Part shown: in pieces, positions 6,933-13,249 of the stretch | How positions within the stretch are numbered: position 1 is the first letter of the stretch | Layout: every line of letters starts with the position of its first letter | Source of the DNA: Candidatus Bathyarchaeota archaeon | GTDB lineage: Archaea; Thermoproteota; Bathyarchaeia; Bathyarchaeales; DTEX01 | Length of the DNA stretch: 13,249 bases | Direction of reading: 5' to 3' | NCBI GenBank assembly: GCA_026414245.1 | Contig: JAOAJJ010000006.1 | Span: forward strand, 1-13,249 | Program-made: the position numbers and the translations under genes | The notes under the pieces: model-generated | Seen by the model: the letters and a program-made list of their open reading frames with translations, nothing else | Database searches by the model: none | Told to the model about the DNA's origin: nothing

Positions 6933-7403
6933 CTATACCCTTGTTCCAAAACCCATCTCAATATTAAGCAACTTCGATATTAGAAAGTTGAAAAAGAATT
7001 GGCATATAATATACCAGAAGAAGAATGGTATTTCCACCCTTTCGCCGAGTAGAGGTATAAAGGCAACCGGCTTGGTTCCATAGAAAGATATCAGCAGCCA
7101 CCATACGATCAGCAGTGGAATGAAGGTGATAAGCCAGACTTTTGTCTGCTGTGCAGATATCTTTGCTCTGATCTGCATTACCCGAACCTCCTGCTTCTTA
7201 ATCTTAGCCATAAGCTTCTTATCACCCGTCTTCTTAGCGAGCTCCCTTTCAGCGTTCCAAGCAGATATCTCTCTCCTCCACTCCGCAAGCAGGTTTCTAT
7301 CAATGAATTTTCGGTTTATTAATGCGGTTGCCGTGGAGGAGATGAAAGCTATGAGCATTATGAAGAAAGTTGAGTATGGGGGGCTTAAAAGATCTAGCTG
7401 CAT
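6933..7403 (-). CDS. DUF106 membrane protein (EMC3/TMCO1/Get1-like, Oxa1 superfamily insertase)
   Basis: From the ATG at 7403 this is a 156-residue protein. It has an N-out hydrophobic segment (about 11-29), a charged coiled-coil-like hairpin (about 35-83, containing AEWRREISAWNAE and KKLMAKIKKQE), and two further membrane helices (about 89-107 and 126-144). This is the three-helix plus cytoplasmic coiled-coil plan of the archaeal DUF106 proteins, relatives of YidC/Oxa1, EMC3, TMCO1 and Get1 that help insert membrane proteins. It follows secY directly, which fits partnership with the SecY channel. A GTG at 7412 overlaps the secY stop (GTGA) and would add three residues. I prefer the ATG because GGAAGGTGA, which spans the secY stop, lies five bases before it. 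Either way translation is probably coupled to secY. Confidence 0.88.
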   Translation of the reverse strand: MQLDLLSPPYSTFFIMLIAFISSTATALINRKFIDRNLLAEWRREISAWNAERELAKKTGDKKLMAKIKKQEVRVMQIRAKISAQQTKVWLITFIPLLIVWWLLISFYGTKPVAFIPLLGERVEIPFFFWYIICQFFFNFLISKLLNIEMGFGTRV

Positions 7404-7408
7404 GGATG

Positions 7409-8830
7409 TCACCTTCCAAGGAACTTTCTTATCCCAGGATATATTTCTTCGATGCGTTCGCTCATTATCTGCTGATAATACTGGTAAATTATCCCTACAG
7501 ATAATAGTATCCCCGTCCCAGTGCCAAATGCTCCGAAGAGGTCAGCTATAGCCGCCATTAAACCGACGATAAACCCTCCCAGCAGAGTTACAATTGGAAT
7601 ATATCGCTTTAAAACAACTTCAATGGGTTTCTCAGACCTTCTAAAGCCTGGAACCTGCATGCCTGAATCAACGAGCTGTTTAGCAACTGTTCTGGGATCT
7701 AGCCCGCCAACCTGGAGCCAAACCCATGAGAAGATGAGGCAGAAAATTATCAGTAGTATCGCATAAACACTATATCTGAGCGGGTCCTCCAGCACATCGA
7801 CGAAACCGCTTGGAGCCGTAACATAATATGCCAGACCACCTACGGGACGAAGATACTCTCCTTCCCCATACTCAAAATCGCCAATCAATTTTATCCATGG
7901 GTATAGGGCTGAATTATTACGGTAATTATTCCATAGAATTTGGCCTATAACGTAAATGTTTCCAAATAATGCTGAGGCGAATATAACTGGCAGATTGGAA
8001 ACATAGAGGAGGCTTATCGGGTATTTGCCTCTAAACCCTCTAAATTGTGAGTGGGCTATGGGTATCTCAACCCTAACACCCTGAGCATAAATACAGAATA
8101 GGAATATACCTATAGTTAATATTAAGCTGAGAATACTTGGATCGTCAGCCGGCCTAATAAAGAGTTTATTCAGAGATTCCCCTGCAGCGAGCGTTTGGAT
8201 CATAGCCGGTATTATTCCCCTAGCCTTCCCCGGCTCGCTTAGAGAAGGCCATATTGAGAAGCAATCCAATATTATACGTTGGGCGACGCCAGCCAATATG
8301 AAGAGACTTATGCCGCTGCCCAAGCCCCAGCCTTTCTGAATCATCTCGTCTAGAAGCATGATGATTATCCCGGCGATAATTAGCTGTATAAATATTATCG
8401 CCGCCTGCAGAGCCTCCAATCTCCCGAAGAAGCCCCCCAGCAGATAGGCTGATGCTTGAACAACAGTCATTATAACCGATAAAACTTTATTTGCGCCCGT
8501 GAATAGCGCCCTATCTTCAGGGTCAGAGAAGTCGACGCCTATGAAGCCTGAGGCTGCAAGTAGCTGTAGTATTAGGCCTGCGGTTACGATTGGACCTATG
8601 CCCAGCTCCATCAATGTGCCCCTAGTTGAGGCGAATATCACCCTGTAGAATAGTATATCCTCAGTTTTACTTAAACCGTAAAGCGGGATTTCGCTCATAA
8701 TAAAATAGATGAGCAGGGCGAGAGATGTCCAGACAAGCTTCTCAGTGAAGCTAACCCTACGTTCAGGCGCCTTAATCTCTGGGATAAATCGTATTAGCGG
8801 CTGGAAAACCCTTAGAAATCTACCGGCCAA
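7409..8830 (-). CDS. secY: Preprotein translocase subunit SecY (Sec61 alpha)
   Basis: This is the pore subunit of the Sec translocon, through which proteins cross or enter the cytoplasmic membrane. The 473-residue protein has ten hydrophobic segments. The first is at about 31-50; the plug and helix 2 region is TRGTLMELGIGPIVTAG (69-85). Later come the cytoplasmic loop VRVEIPIAHSQFRGFRG and a long basic loop containing DSGMQVPGFRRSEKPIE, both typical of SecY/Sec61alpha and involved in ribosome binding. Length is normal for archaea. The start is a TTG at 8830: an in-frame TAG lies just upstream, the next Met is residue 45 inside helix 1, and GAGGG stands seven bases before the TTG. It sits 68 bases after uL15, a gap with a weak TATA-like element, and overlaps or abuts the DUF106 gene. 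Confidence 0.97.
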   Translation of the reverse strand: MAGRFLRVFQPLIRFIPEIKAPERRVSFTEKLVWTSLALLIYFIMSEIPLYGLSKTEDILFYRVIFASTRGTLMELGIGPIVTAGLILQLLAASGFIGVDFSDPEDRALFTGANKVLSVIMTVVQASAYLLGGFFGRLEALQAAIIFIQLIIAGIIIMLLDEMIQKGWGLGSGISLFILAGVAQRIILDCFSIWPSLSEPGKARGIIPAMIQTLAAGESLNKLFIRPADDPSILSLILTIGIFLFCIYAQGVRVEIPIAHSQFRGFRGKYPISLLYVSNLPVIFASALFGNIYVIGQILWNNYRNNSALYPWIKLIGDFEYGEGEYLRPVGGLAYYVTAPSGFVDVLEDPLRYSVYAILLIIFCLIFSWVWLQVGGLDPRTVAKQLVDSGMQVPGFRRSEKPIEVVLKRYIPIVTLLGGFIVGLMAAIADLFGAFGTGTGILLSVGIIYQYYQQIMSERIEEIYPGIRKFLGR

Positions 8831-8876
8831 ATTCTATCCCTCAGGCTGTTGCCCCCAATTAAATCTTTGTTTTTGA

Positions 8877-8887
8877 GCTTTATATTA
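8877..8887 (-). promoter_or_regulatory. Possible internal promoter element before secY
   Basis: The minus strand reads TTAATATAAAG in the 68-base gap between uL15 and secY, the widest gap inside this operon. Initiation about 26 bases downstream would leave a leader of about 25 bases carrying the GAGGG Shine-Dalgarno motif. This is only a sequence likeness; secY may be read solely through from uL15. Confidence 0.25.
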
Positions 8888-8898
8888 ATTTGTTGTAT

Positions 8899-9354
8899 CT
8901 AGTCGGCTTCAGCTTCCCCGGCTTTCCCGGTTACCAGCACTTCTCCGCCAACATCTCTAATTTTTCTTAGGGCGTTTTCAGTACACGACGGAACTTTAAC
9001 TGAAACGGGTACAGTTATTTTCCCCTCACCTAGAAGCTTAAAGTAGCCCATTTCTCCAAGATCTATGAATATTTTCTCTCCTTTTTTAACTTTTGAAGCC
9101 ATCTTTACGGCTAGCTCCTCAAGATCCTTTAGATTTATGCATCGAACCCTTTCAGCTTTCTTTTGTTTCGGGGAGGTGAAGCCTTTATAGCCAAAATAGT
9201 CCGGCTCATATCTCAGAACCCAAGACCATAAATGCTTATGTCTACCAGCCCTCCTCTCACCTTTAGAACCACTCTTCCTATGCTGTCCAACCCTTCCATA
9301 CCCGCATGTCCTAGACCCCCGCTTCTTACGGATCTTTCTAAGGCTGTGCGGCAT
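8899..9354 (-). CDS. rpl15: Large-subunit ribosomal protein uL15
   Basis: This 151-residue archaeal/eukaryotic-type uL15 belongs to the 50S subunit, where its extended basic N-terminus threads into 23S rRNA. The first 45 residues are Arg/Lys/Gly-rich (RKIRKKRGSRTCGYGRVG, then GRHKHLW), as expected. The globular part follows, with FGYKGFTSP (54-62), the INLKDLEEL helix, and the C-terminal strands containing KVPSCTENALRKI. An AACCTCC complement at 9364-9370 gives GGAGGTT nine bases before the ATG; this Shine-Dalgarno motif overlaps the stop codon of the uL30 gene, 15 bases upstream, which suggests coupled translation. It is followed by secY, the order normal for the spc operon. Confidence 0.96.
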   Translation of the reverse strand: MPHSLRKIRKKRGSRTCGYGRVGQHRKSGSKGERRAGRHKHLWSWVLRYEPDYFGYKGFTSPKQKKAERVRCINLKDLEELAVKMASKVKKGEKIFIDLGEMGYFKLLGEGKITVPVSVKVPSCTENALRKIRDVGGEVLVTGKAGEAEAD

Positions 9355-9369
9355 AGATCATTTAACCTC

Positions 9370-9849
9370 CTATATCATTTTCTTCAATAATTCGTTTATC
9401 GCCTCGCCTCTATAACCAGTCACGCCTCCAACCTTCCAGCTCTTCTTCACGCTTCCCTTATAGCCTCCACTGGGCGGCTTGAGGCGGAAAACTGGTTTAA
9501 TCCCCGGAAGCCTTTTAAATTCAACTTGCAGTCGATATATTGCATCAGCTAAGTCTTCAAGAGACTGGAAGCCGAGCCTCTTAGCATATTCATCTGTAAC
9601 TTTCTTGTTTCCAATAAGTCTCCCCCTCTTCTCAAGAAGCATAGTTATAACTTCCTTTGAAACCTCGCCCCAAGTTGTCTGATTCTGAACCTTTTGAAGC
9701 ATGCCTAGATACGAGGGGCGATTATCTATTAATGTCGCATGGCAGCTATGGGTTAAGTTAAGCATTTTTAACGTATCTTCAATATCTTTTCTAACATTAA
9801 CCGTGCCTCTAACTCTTATGACCGCTAGACACTTATCCCCCTTCTCCAT
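9370..9849 (-). CDS. rpl30: Large-subunit ribosomal protein uL30
   Basis: This 50S subunit protein has 159 residues, the archaeal/eukaryotic (L7e-like) length; bacterial L30 is only about 60. The N-terminal fold begins with LAVIRVRGTVNVRKDIEDTL (8-27) and continues with the LTHSCHATLID segment. The archaeal extension includes TTWGEVSKEV, IGNKKVTDEY and the basic FRLKPPSGGYKGSVKKSW stretch near the C-terminus. The ATG follows GGTAAGGG, which overlaps the uS5 stop codon six bases upstream, so it is likely translationally coupled to uS5. Base composition and style match the neighbours. Confidence 0.96.
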   Translation of the reverse strand: MEKGDKCLAVIRVRGTVNVRKDIEDTLKMLNLTHSCHATLIDNRPSYLGMLQKVQNQTTWGEVSKEVITMLLEKRGRLIGNKKVTDEYAKRLGFQSLEDLADAIYRLQVEFKRLPGIKPVFRLKPPSGGYKGSVKKSWKVGGVTGYRGEAINELLKKMI

Positions 9850-9855
9850 TTTCCC

Positions 9856-10494
9856 TTACCTCGCCCAGTCCATCGGCGTAACAACATTATATGTCTTCTT
9901 CAAAGCATCAAATATCGCGTATGCAAATGAAGGTATCGTTCCAGTTGGACCATAGCTCCTCGTCCAACAATCTTTAATACCGGCGAGTCTAAGGATAACT
10001 TTGGCAACCTCGCCGGCAACTAAACCTAAACCTCTCGGTCCGGGAAGGATAGCGACTTTCACTGCACCACATTTTCCAGTAACCTCGAAGGGTAATGAGT
10101 GGAGCTGACCGCATCCGCACTCCCAGCTCCCGCATCCTCTACGTATAATCGTGATATTTAGGCGGGCTTCCCTCGCAGCCTTCTCTATAGCTGTGCGTAC
10201 TTGGGCTGCTTTTCCAGCACCTATGCCTAAGCACCCATCCCGGTTTCCAACTGCTACAATAGCCTTGAATCTGGATTTTTCCCCAGCGTCGGTCTGCTTT
10301 TGAACGAGACCTATGTTTATAATCTCCTCCTCGAGATTTGGGACAAGCATATTCACTATTTCCGGCTCGCTTATCTTAAACCCGTTGGCAAATATCTCCT
10401 CCAAAGAAGATATTTTGCCCTCAATAACCATTCTACCTAGCTTAGTGCGTGGAACCCATTCAGATTCTTTAGTTCCACCGAGAGCCTCGCTCAA
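9856..10494 (-). CDS. rps5: Small-subunit ribosomal protein uS5
   Basis: This 30S subunit protein helps set decoding accuracy and mRNA entry. The 212-residue sequence begins with an N-terminal extension and WVPRTKLGRMV (13-23). The double-stranded-RNA-binding-like domain follows (FKAIVAVGNRDGCLGIGAGK, 76-95), then RRGCGSWECGCGQLHS (118-133), a Cys-rich segment normal for archaeal uS5. The C-terminal domain is at about 140-212, with GIKDCWTRSYGPTGT. The start is a TTG at 10494: GGTGTGAT (10500-10507) stands five bases upstream, and the next Met (residue 22) would cut the conserved WVPRTKLG segment. It is the first gene of this operon; uL18 and the rest of the spc genes do not precede it, and lysS lies divergently 180 bases away. 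Confidence 0.96.
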   Translation of the reverse strand: MSEALGGTKESEWVPRTKLGRMVIEGKISSLEEIFANGFKISEPEIVNMLVPNLEEEIINIGLVQKQTDAGEKSRFKAIVAVGNRDGCLGIGAGKAAQVRTAIEKAAREARLNITIIRRGCGSWECGCGQLHSLPFEVTGKCGAVKVAILPGPRGLGLVAGEVAKVILRLAGIKDCWTRSYGPTGTIPSFAYAIFDALKKTYNVVTPMDWAR

Positions 10495-10499
10495 ATTAT

Positions 10500-10507
10500 A
10501 TCACACC
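10500..10507 (-). promoter_or_regulatory. Shine-Dalgarno site that supports the TTG start of uS5
   Basis: On the minus strand GGTGTGAT, close to the archaeal consensus GGAGGTGAT, is five bases from the TTG. It is the main reason for placing the uS5 start at this non-ATG codon. Confidence 0.65.
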
Positions 10508-10530
10508 ATTATCTTACTTTAAGCCTTAAA

Positions 10531-10538
10531 TTTTTAAA
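10531..10538 (-). promoter_or_regulatory. TATA-like promoter element of the uS5-uL30-uL15-secY operon
   Basis: The minus strand reads TTTAAAAA, followed by TTTAAGG. Its centre is about 41 bases from the TTG, so initiation near 10509 would give a leader of about 15 bases that just includes the GGTGTGAT site. No BRE-like purine run is obvious upstream, so strength is uncertain. Confidence 0.4.
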
Positions 10539-10611
10539 GAAACAATGCAGGAAATAGATTTAAACTTATCTGATAGTTCACCGCATCTTGAGGCAGATTG
10601 GAATCATCAAT

Positions 10612-10638
10612 AAGGTTTTTATCTTTATTTTAAACCTT
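10612..10638. repeat. Inverted repeat in the lysS promoter region
   Basis: AAGGTTT (10612-10618) and AAACCTT (10632-10638) form a perfect 7-base inverted repeat whose arms are 20 bases apart centre to centre, two turns of the helix. The T/A-rich spacer TTTATTTTAAA (10624-10634) is TATA-like and would start transcription near 10655, just before lysS. The arrangement could be an operator for a dimeric regulator, or chance in AT-rich DNA. Confidence 0.3.
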
Positions 10639-10674
10639 CATACTTATAGCGTCGAAAGCGAATAGGTATGGAAG

Positions 10675-12306
10675 ATGGGTCGCCTACTGAAATCGGAGCC
10701 GAATGAGAAGATAATTGGGCATGGAACATGGTATGATAAGATGGCGCTCAAAATAATAGAGAGGGAACTTAAGCTCAATAGGGGTCTAAATGTTATTAGG
10801 GTTGAGAGCGGTATTGGAGCATCAGGCATCCCTCATATAGGAAGCCTATCCGAGGTTACAAGAAACTACGCTATCTCTCTAGCGATTAGGGAACATGGAC
10901 ATAAATCCGAGTTCATAGTGTTCTCCGATAATAAGGATGGCTTGAGAAGTGTTCCAGCTGGACTACCAAAGTCCCTGGGGGAACATTTAGGTAAACCCGT
11001 CATGGATATTCCAGATCCATTCGGATGCCATAGCAGCTACGGTGATCACATGGTTTACCTACTGCTTGATGCTTTAGACAGGCTTGGCGTAGAGTATAGG
11101 TTTATATCAGCAGTCGAAGCCTATAAGCGGGGCTTGCTTAACAGTGAGATTCGAGATATTTTACTGAACGCTAAGCGTGTGGGCGAGATAGTGTATGAAG
11201 AGACTGGTCAAGAGAAATATCTTGAAGCGCTTCCATACTTCCCGGTATGCGCTTCATGTGGAAGGATATACACCACTAAAGCATACAAGTTTCTGCCAGA
11301 TGAGAATAAAGTGCTCTATATATGTGAGGGGATGGAGGTTAAGGGTAGGTGGCTTGAAGGATGCAGGTATGAGGGTGAAGCGGACTACACTAAGGGTGAA
11401 GGTAAGCTTAGTTGGAAAGCTGGCGAGTTCGCGGCTAGATGGCGTGCGTTGGAAATAGGGTTCGAAGCCTATGGAAAAGATTTAATAGATTCAGTTAGAG
11501 TAAACGATAGAATATCGCGTGAAATACTGGGATATGAGCCGCCACTCCACGCACGCTATGAATTGTTTTTAGATAAGAGTGGGAGAAAAATCTCTAAATC
11601 GGCTGGGAACGTTCTTACACCTCAGCTCTGGCTTAAATACGGTTCCCCTCAATCCCTAATATTATTAACGCTGAAGCGGTTTGTTGGAACGAGGAATGTT
11701 TCCATCTCCGATGTGCCACGCTACATGAATGAGTTCGACAATTTAGAGGACATATACTTCGGCAGAATCAAGATAGGTGATGAAAGGGAGGAAGCCAAGC
11801 TTAGAGGCCTATATGAATATTGCTGGTTCCTGAAGGCTCCGAGTAAAGCAAGCATACATGTGCCATATAATGTGCTCACCTACCTCGCGAAGATTGCGCC
11901 TAAGGGTTTGGAGATCGATTTTATATCCGGGAAGCTGCGGGACTACGGCTATATAAGAGATAAAAGCGAGGTGGATGAAGGGTTGAAGCGGCGCATTGAA
12001 TATGCCCTTAACTGGGTTAAAGACTTTGAGGAGATCACTGAGACAGCGATTAGCCTGTCTCAAAACGAGAGGGCTGCGATAAGGCTACTGATCCAAAGAA
12101 TTCAAGTGGAGGGGGATGCTGAAAAAATTCAAAGCGCAATATTTGAGGCTGCTAGAGAAAATAATATTGAGCCGAAAGACTTCTTTAAGACTCTTTATAT
12201 GATACTTTTAGGCGCCCCCTCAGGCCCAAGGTTGGGGCCATATATAGTTGCCATGGGGAGAGAGAACGTTATAAAAGCGTTAGAGAGAAGTTTGGAAAGC
12301 GCTTAG
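10675..12306 (+). CDS. lysS: Lysyl-tRNA synthetase, class I
   Basis: This is the archaeal-type class I enzyme (LysRS1) that charges tRNA-Lys, unrelated to the class II LysRS of most bacteria and eukaryotes. The 543-residue protein has the Rossmann catalytic core with SGIPHIGSLSEV (50-61), where HIGS replaces HIGH. A zinc-binding insertion has Cys192 and Cys195 (CASC), Cys218 and Cys230. The second signature, KISKS, is at 305-309. A helical C-terminal anticodon-binding region runs to about 543 and includes the GAPSGPRLGPYIVAMG segment near its end, as in other LysRS1 proteins. The ATG at 10675 is chosen; another ATG at 10668 is out of frame. A GGAAG-like motif is immediately upstream. The gene diverges from the uS5 operon and converges on hisS. 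Confidence 0.96.
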   Translation: MGRLLKSEPNEKIIGHGTWYDKMALKIIERELKLNRGLNVIRVESGIGASGIPHIGSLSEVTRNYAISLAIREHGHKSEFIVFSDNKDGLRSVPAGLPKSLGEHLGKPVMDIPDPFGCHSSYGDHMVYLLLDALDRLGVEYRFISAVEAYKRGLLNSEIRDILLNAKRVGEIVYEETGQEKYLEALPYFPVCASCGRIYTTKAYKFLPDENKVLYICEGMEVKGRWLEGCRYEGEADYTKGEGKLSWKAGEFAARWRALEIGFEAYGKDLIDSVRVNDRISREILGYEPPLHARYELFLDKSGRKISKSAGNVLTPQLWLKYGSPQSLILLTLKRFVGTRNVSISDVPRYMNEFDNLEDIYFGRIKIGDEREEAKLRGLYEYCWFLKAPSKASIHVPYNVLTYLAKIAPKGLEIDFISGKLRDYGYIRDKSEVDEGLKRRIEYALNWVKDFEEITETAISLSQNERAAIRLLIQRIQVEGDAEKIQSAIFEAARENNIEPKDFFKTLYMILLGAPSGPRLGPYIVAMGRENVIKALERSLESA

Positions 12307-12311
12307 AATTG

Positions 12312-12327
12312 GGTTTTCTTGAAAACC
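12312..12327. terminator. Hairpin between the convergent lysS and hisS stop codons
   Basis: GGTTTT (12312-12317), a four-base loop and AAAACC (12322-12327) make a perfect six-base stem that occupies most of the 21-base gap between the two stop codons. Being symmetric it could act on both transcripts, with T-runs on both strands within the stem. Archaeal termination usually needs only T-runs, so the hairpin's role is inferred. Confidence 0.4.
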
Positions 12328-13249
12328 TCAGTTAAATTGCCTTCCCATTATCTTGTTTGGTAAATCCTCTATTCTAACCATTTCCTGAGATTCGCTTTTC
12401 ATATCTCTTAGGATAACTTTTCCCTCACTGAGCTCTCTTGAACCGACGATGATGGTGTGTGTTATGTTTCTCCTATCTGCGTCTGAAAGGGCTCGTGAAA
12501 GACCCCGCCTCATAACTTCTATCTCGGATGGAATGCTATGTCTTTTAAGAATCATCGATATTTTGAAGGCTTCAGCCACGTTGCCTTCACCTATGGGAAC
12601 AACTAGAACACGCGTTCCCCTCGTTTTAGGCGGGTTGACACCCTGCCTCTCCATGGCGATTATTATTCTATCGACGCCGAGGGCTGCGCCTACAGCGGGC
12701 ATCTCCCCGCCGCCGAATACCTCTATAAGCTTATCGTATCTCCCTCCGCCGCCAACAGCTATATTCAGTTCTGGGACATAAACCTCGAAAATTATGCCGG
12801 TGTAGTAATCCAGCCCCCTGGCAAAGCTGGCTTCAAGATAAAGTTTTGCGTTGATGCCGCCGATCCTAATTAAATCAATTATGTCGCCTAGGTTTCTTAA
12901 GGATTCTTCTGCCTCCGGATACTCGTAAATCACCTCAGAGATTCTTTTGAAAACCTCATTTTTATCATCGCCTTTTATGCTGAAGAGCTCTTTGAGGGAT
13001 TTTAGGCATACGTTTGATGCGCCATATTCTTCAGCTGCCCTTATGGCTCCATCCAAATCTTTCTTATCTAAATACTGCATAATCATGTTCTGCCTTTCTT
13101 CGGAAACGCCCTCCCTTCCAAGAATACTGCGCAGGATGCCGATGTGATTGATCTTTAACATGCAGCCCCTCAGCCCAACGCTCTCTAGAAGGTTGATTGT
13201 TAGGCTTAAAACCTCAGCGTCAGCTTCAGGATTACTTGACCCTATAAGC
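12328..13249 (-). CDS. hisS: Histidyl-tRNA synthetase, 5'-truncated by window edge
   Basis: This class II synthetase charges tRNA-His. The frame is open through the right edge: residues before the Met at 13161 read LIGSSNPEADAEV and then NLLESVGLRG, the normal HisRS sequence after motif 2, so that Met is internal and about the first 125 residues are missing. Visible are the insertion domain, the histidine-specific ARGLDYYTGIIFEVY signature, the GGGGRYDKLIEVFGGG stretch and motif 3 with AVGAALGVDRI. A C-terminal anticodon-binding domain follows, beginning TRVLVVPIGEG and containing GLSRALSDADRRNITH. The protein ends KIMGRQFN. Neighbours are lysS (convergent, 21-base gap) and nothing else inside the window. 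No frameshift is seen in the visible part. Confidence 0.96.
   Translation of the reverse strand, partial: LIGSSNPEADAEVLSLTINLLESVGLRGCMLKINHIGILRSILGREGVSEERQNMIMQYLDKKDLDGAIRAAEEYGASNVCLKSLKELFSIKGDDKNEVFKRISEVIYEYPEAEESLRNLGDIIDLIRIGGINAKLYLEASFARGLDYYTGIIFEVYVPELNIAVGGGGRYDKLIEVFGGGEMPAVGAALGVDRIIIAMERQGVNPPKTRGTRVLVVPIGEGNVAEAFKISMILKRHSIPSEIEVMRRGLSRALSDADRRNITHTIIVGSRELSEGKVILRDMKSESQEMVRIEDLPNKIMGRQFN

Noticed and set aside
7120..7551. Open frame of 143 residues on the plus strand across DUF106 and secY
   Set aside because: It spans the junction of two real genes on the other strand, and its sequence shows only the mirror of their codons.
9856..10494. Cys-rich GCGSWECGCG segment of uS5 as an unusual metal site
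   Set aside because: This segment is normal in archaeal uS5 proteins.
12449..12781. Open frame of 110 residues opposite hisS
   Set aside because: It lies over the conserved motif 3 and anticodon-binding region of HisRS; the translation looks like a frame shadow.
1..13249. Mobile elements, integration sites or a defence system
   Set aside because: No transposase, integrase, terminal inverted repeats, nuclease or toxin-like gene was recognised; nearly all intact genes are housekeeping.

Overview
The window is archaeal chromosome, probably from the TACK side and perhaps Bathyarchaeia-like. It carries archaeal-type uS5, uL30 and uL15, a ten-helix SecY, a DUF106 (EMC3/Oxa1-like) protein, an archaeal A24 prepilin peptidase, and a class I lysyl-tRNA synthetase. 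TATA-like elements sit at archaeal distances, and Shine-Dalgarno motifs (GGTGA, GGAGG) stand before several genes. The lineage is inferred from gene content and protein character; no 16S gene or other decisive marker is present.

Left end (1-2924): the C-terminus of an NAD-dependent sugar epimerase/dehydratase, cut by the window edge, is followed by 633 bases with no intact gene. Most of that stretch (about 455-898, minus strand) is a decayed DUF89/ARMT1-like gene. Its C-terminus is still clear, but it needs at least four frame changes and has lost an internal block and its N-terminus. Next comes a complete GH127-type (DUF1680) glycosidase, apparently cytoplasmic, with the Glu-x-Cys and Cys-Cys pattern of the family's zinc-thiolate active site.

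Middle (3046-6239): cysteinyl-tRNA synthetase and a VTT/DedA-like membrane protein lie on the minus strand. A type IV pilin/archaellin signal peptidase diverges from them on the plus strand.

Spc-operon block (6271-10494, minus strand): uS5, uL30, uL15, SecY, DUF106 and a cytidylate-kinase-family protein run in tight order. uS5 is the first gene, with its own promoter-like element and a TTG start. uL18 is not upstream, and there is no adenylate kinase gene between secY and the DUF106 gene, as there is in many archaea. The block supplies ribosomal proteins, the protein-conducting channel and a putative membrane insertase, so it couples translation to membrane protein insertion. The kinase lacks the usual Gly-Arg motif of cytidylate kinases.

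Right end (10675-13249): class I LysRS diverges from uS5 and converges on HisRS, whose N-terminus lies outside the window. A short hairpin fills the gap between their stop codons. With CysRS, three aminoacyl-tRNA synthetases flank the ribosomal block. I see no mobile element, CRISPR array, tRNA or rRNA. I do not see a convincing undescribed system; the most informative unusual points are the DUF89 pseudogene, the variant kinase motif, the rearranged spc operon and the archaeal GH127 enzyme.
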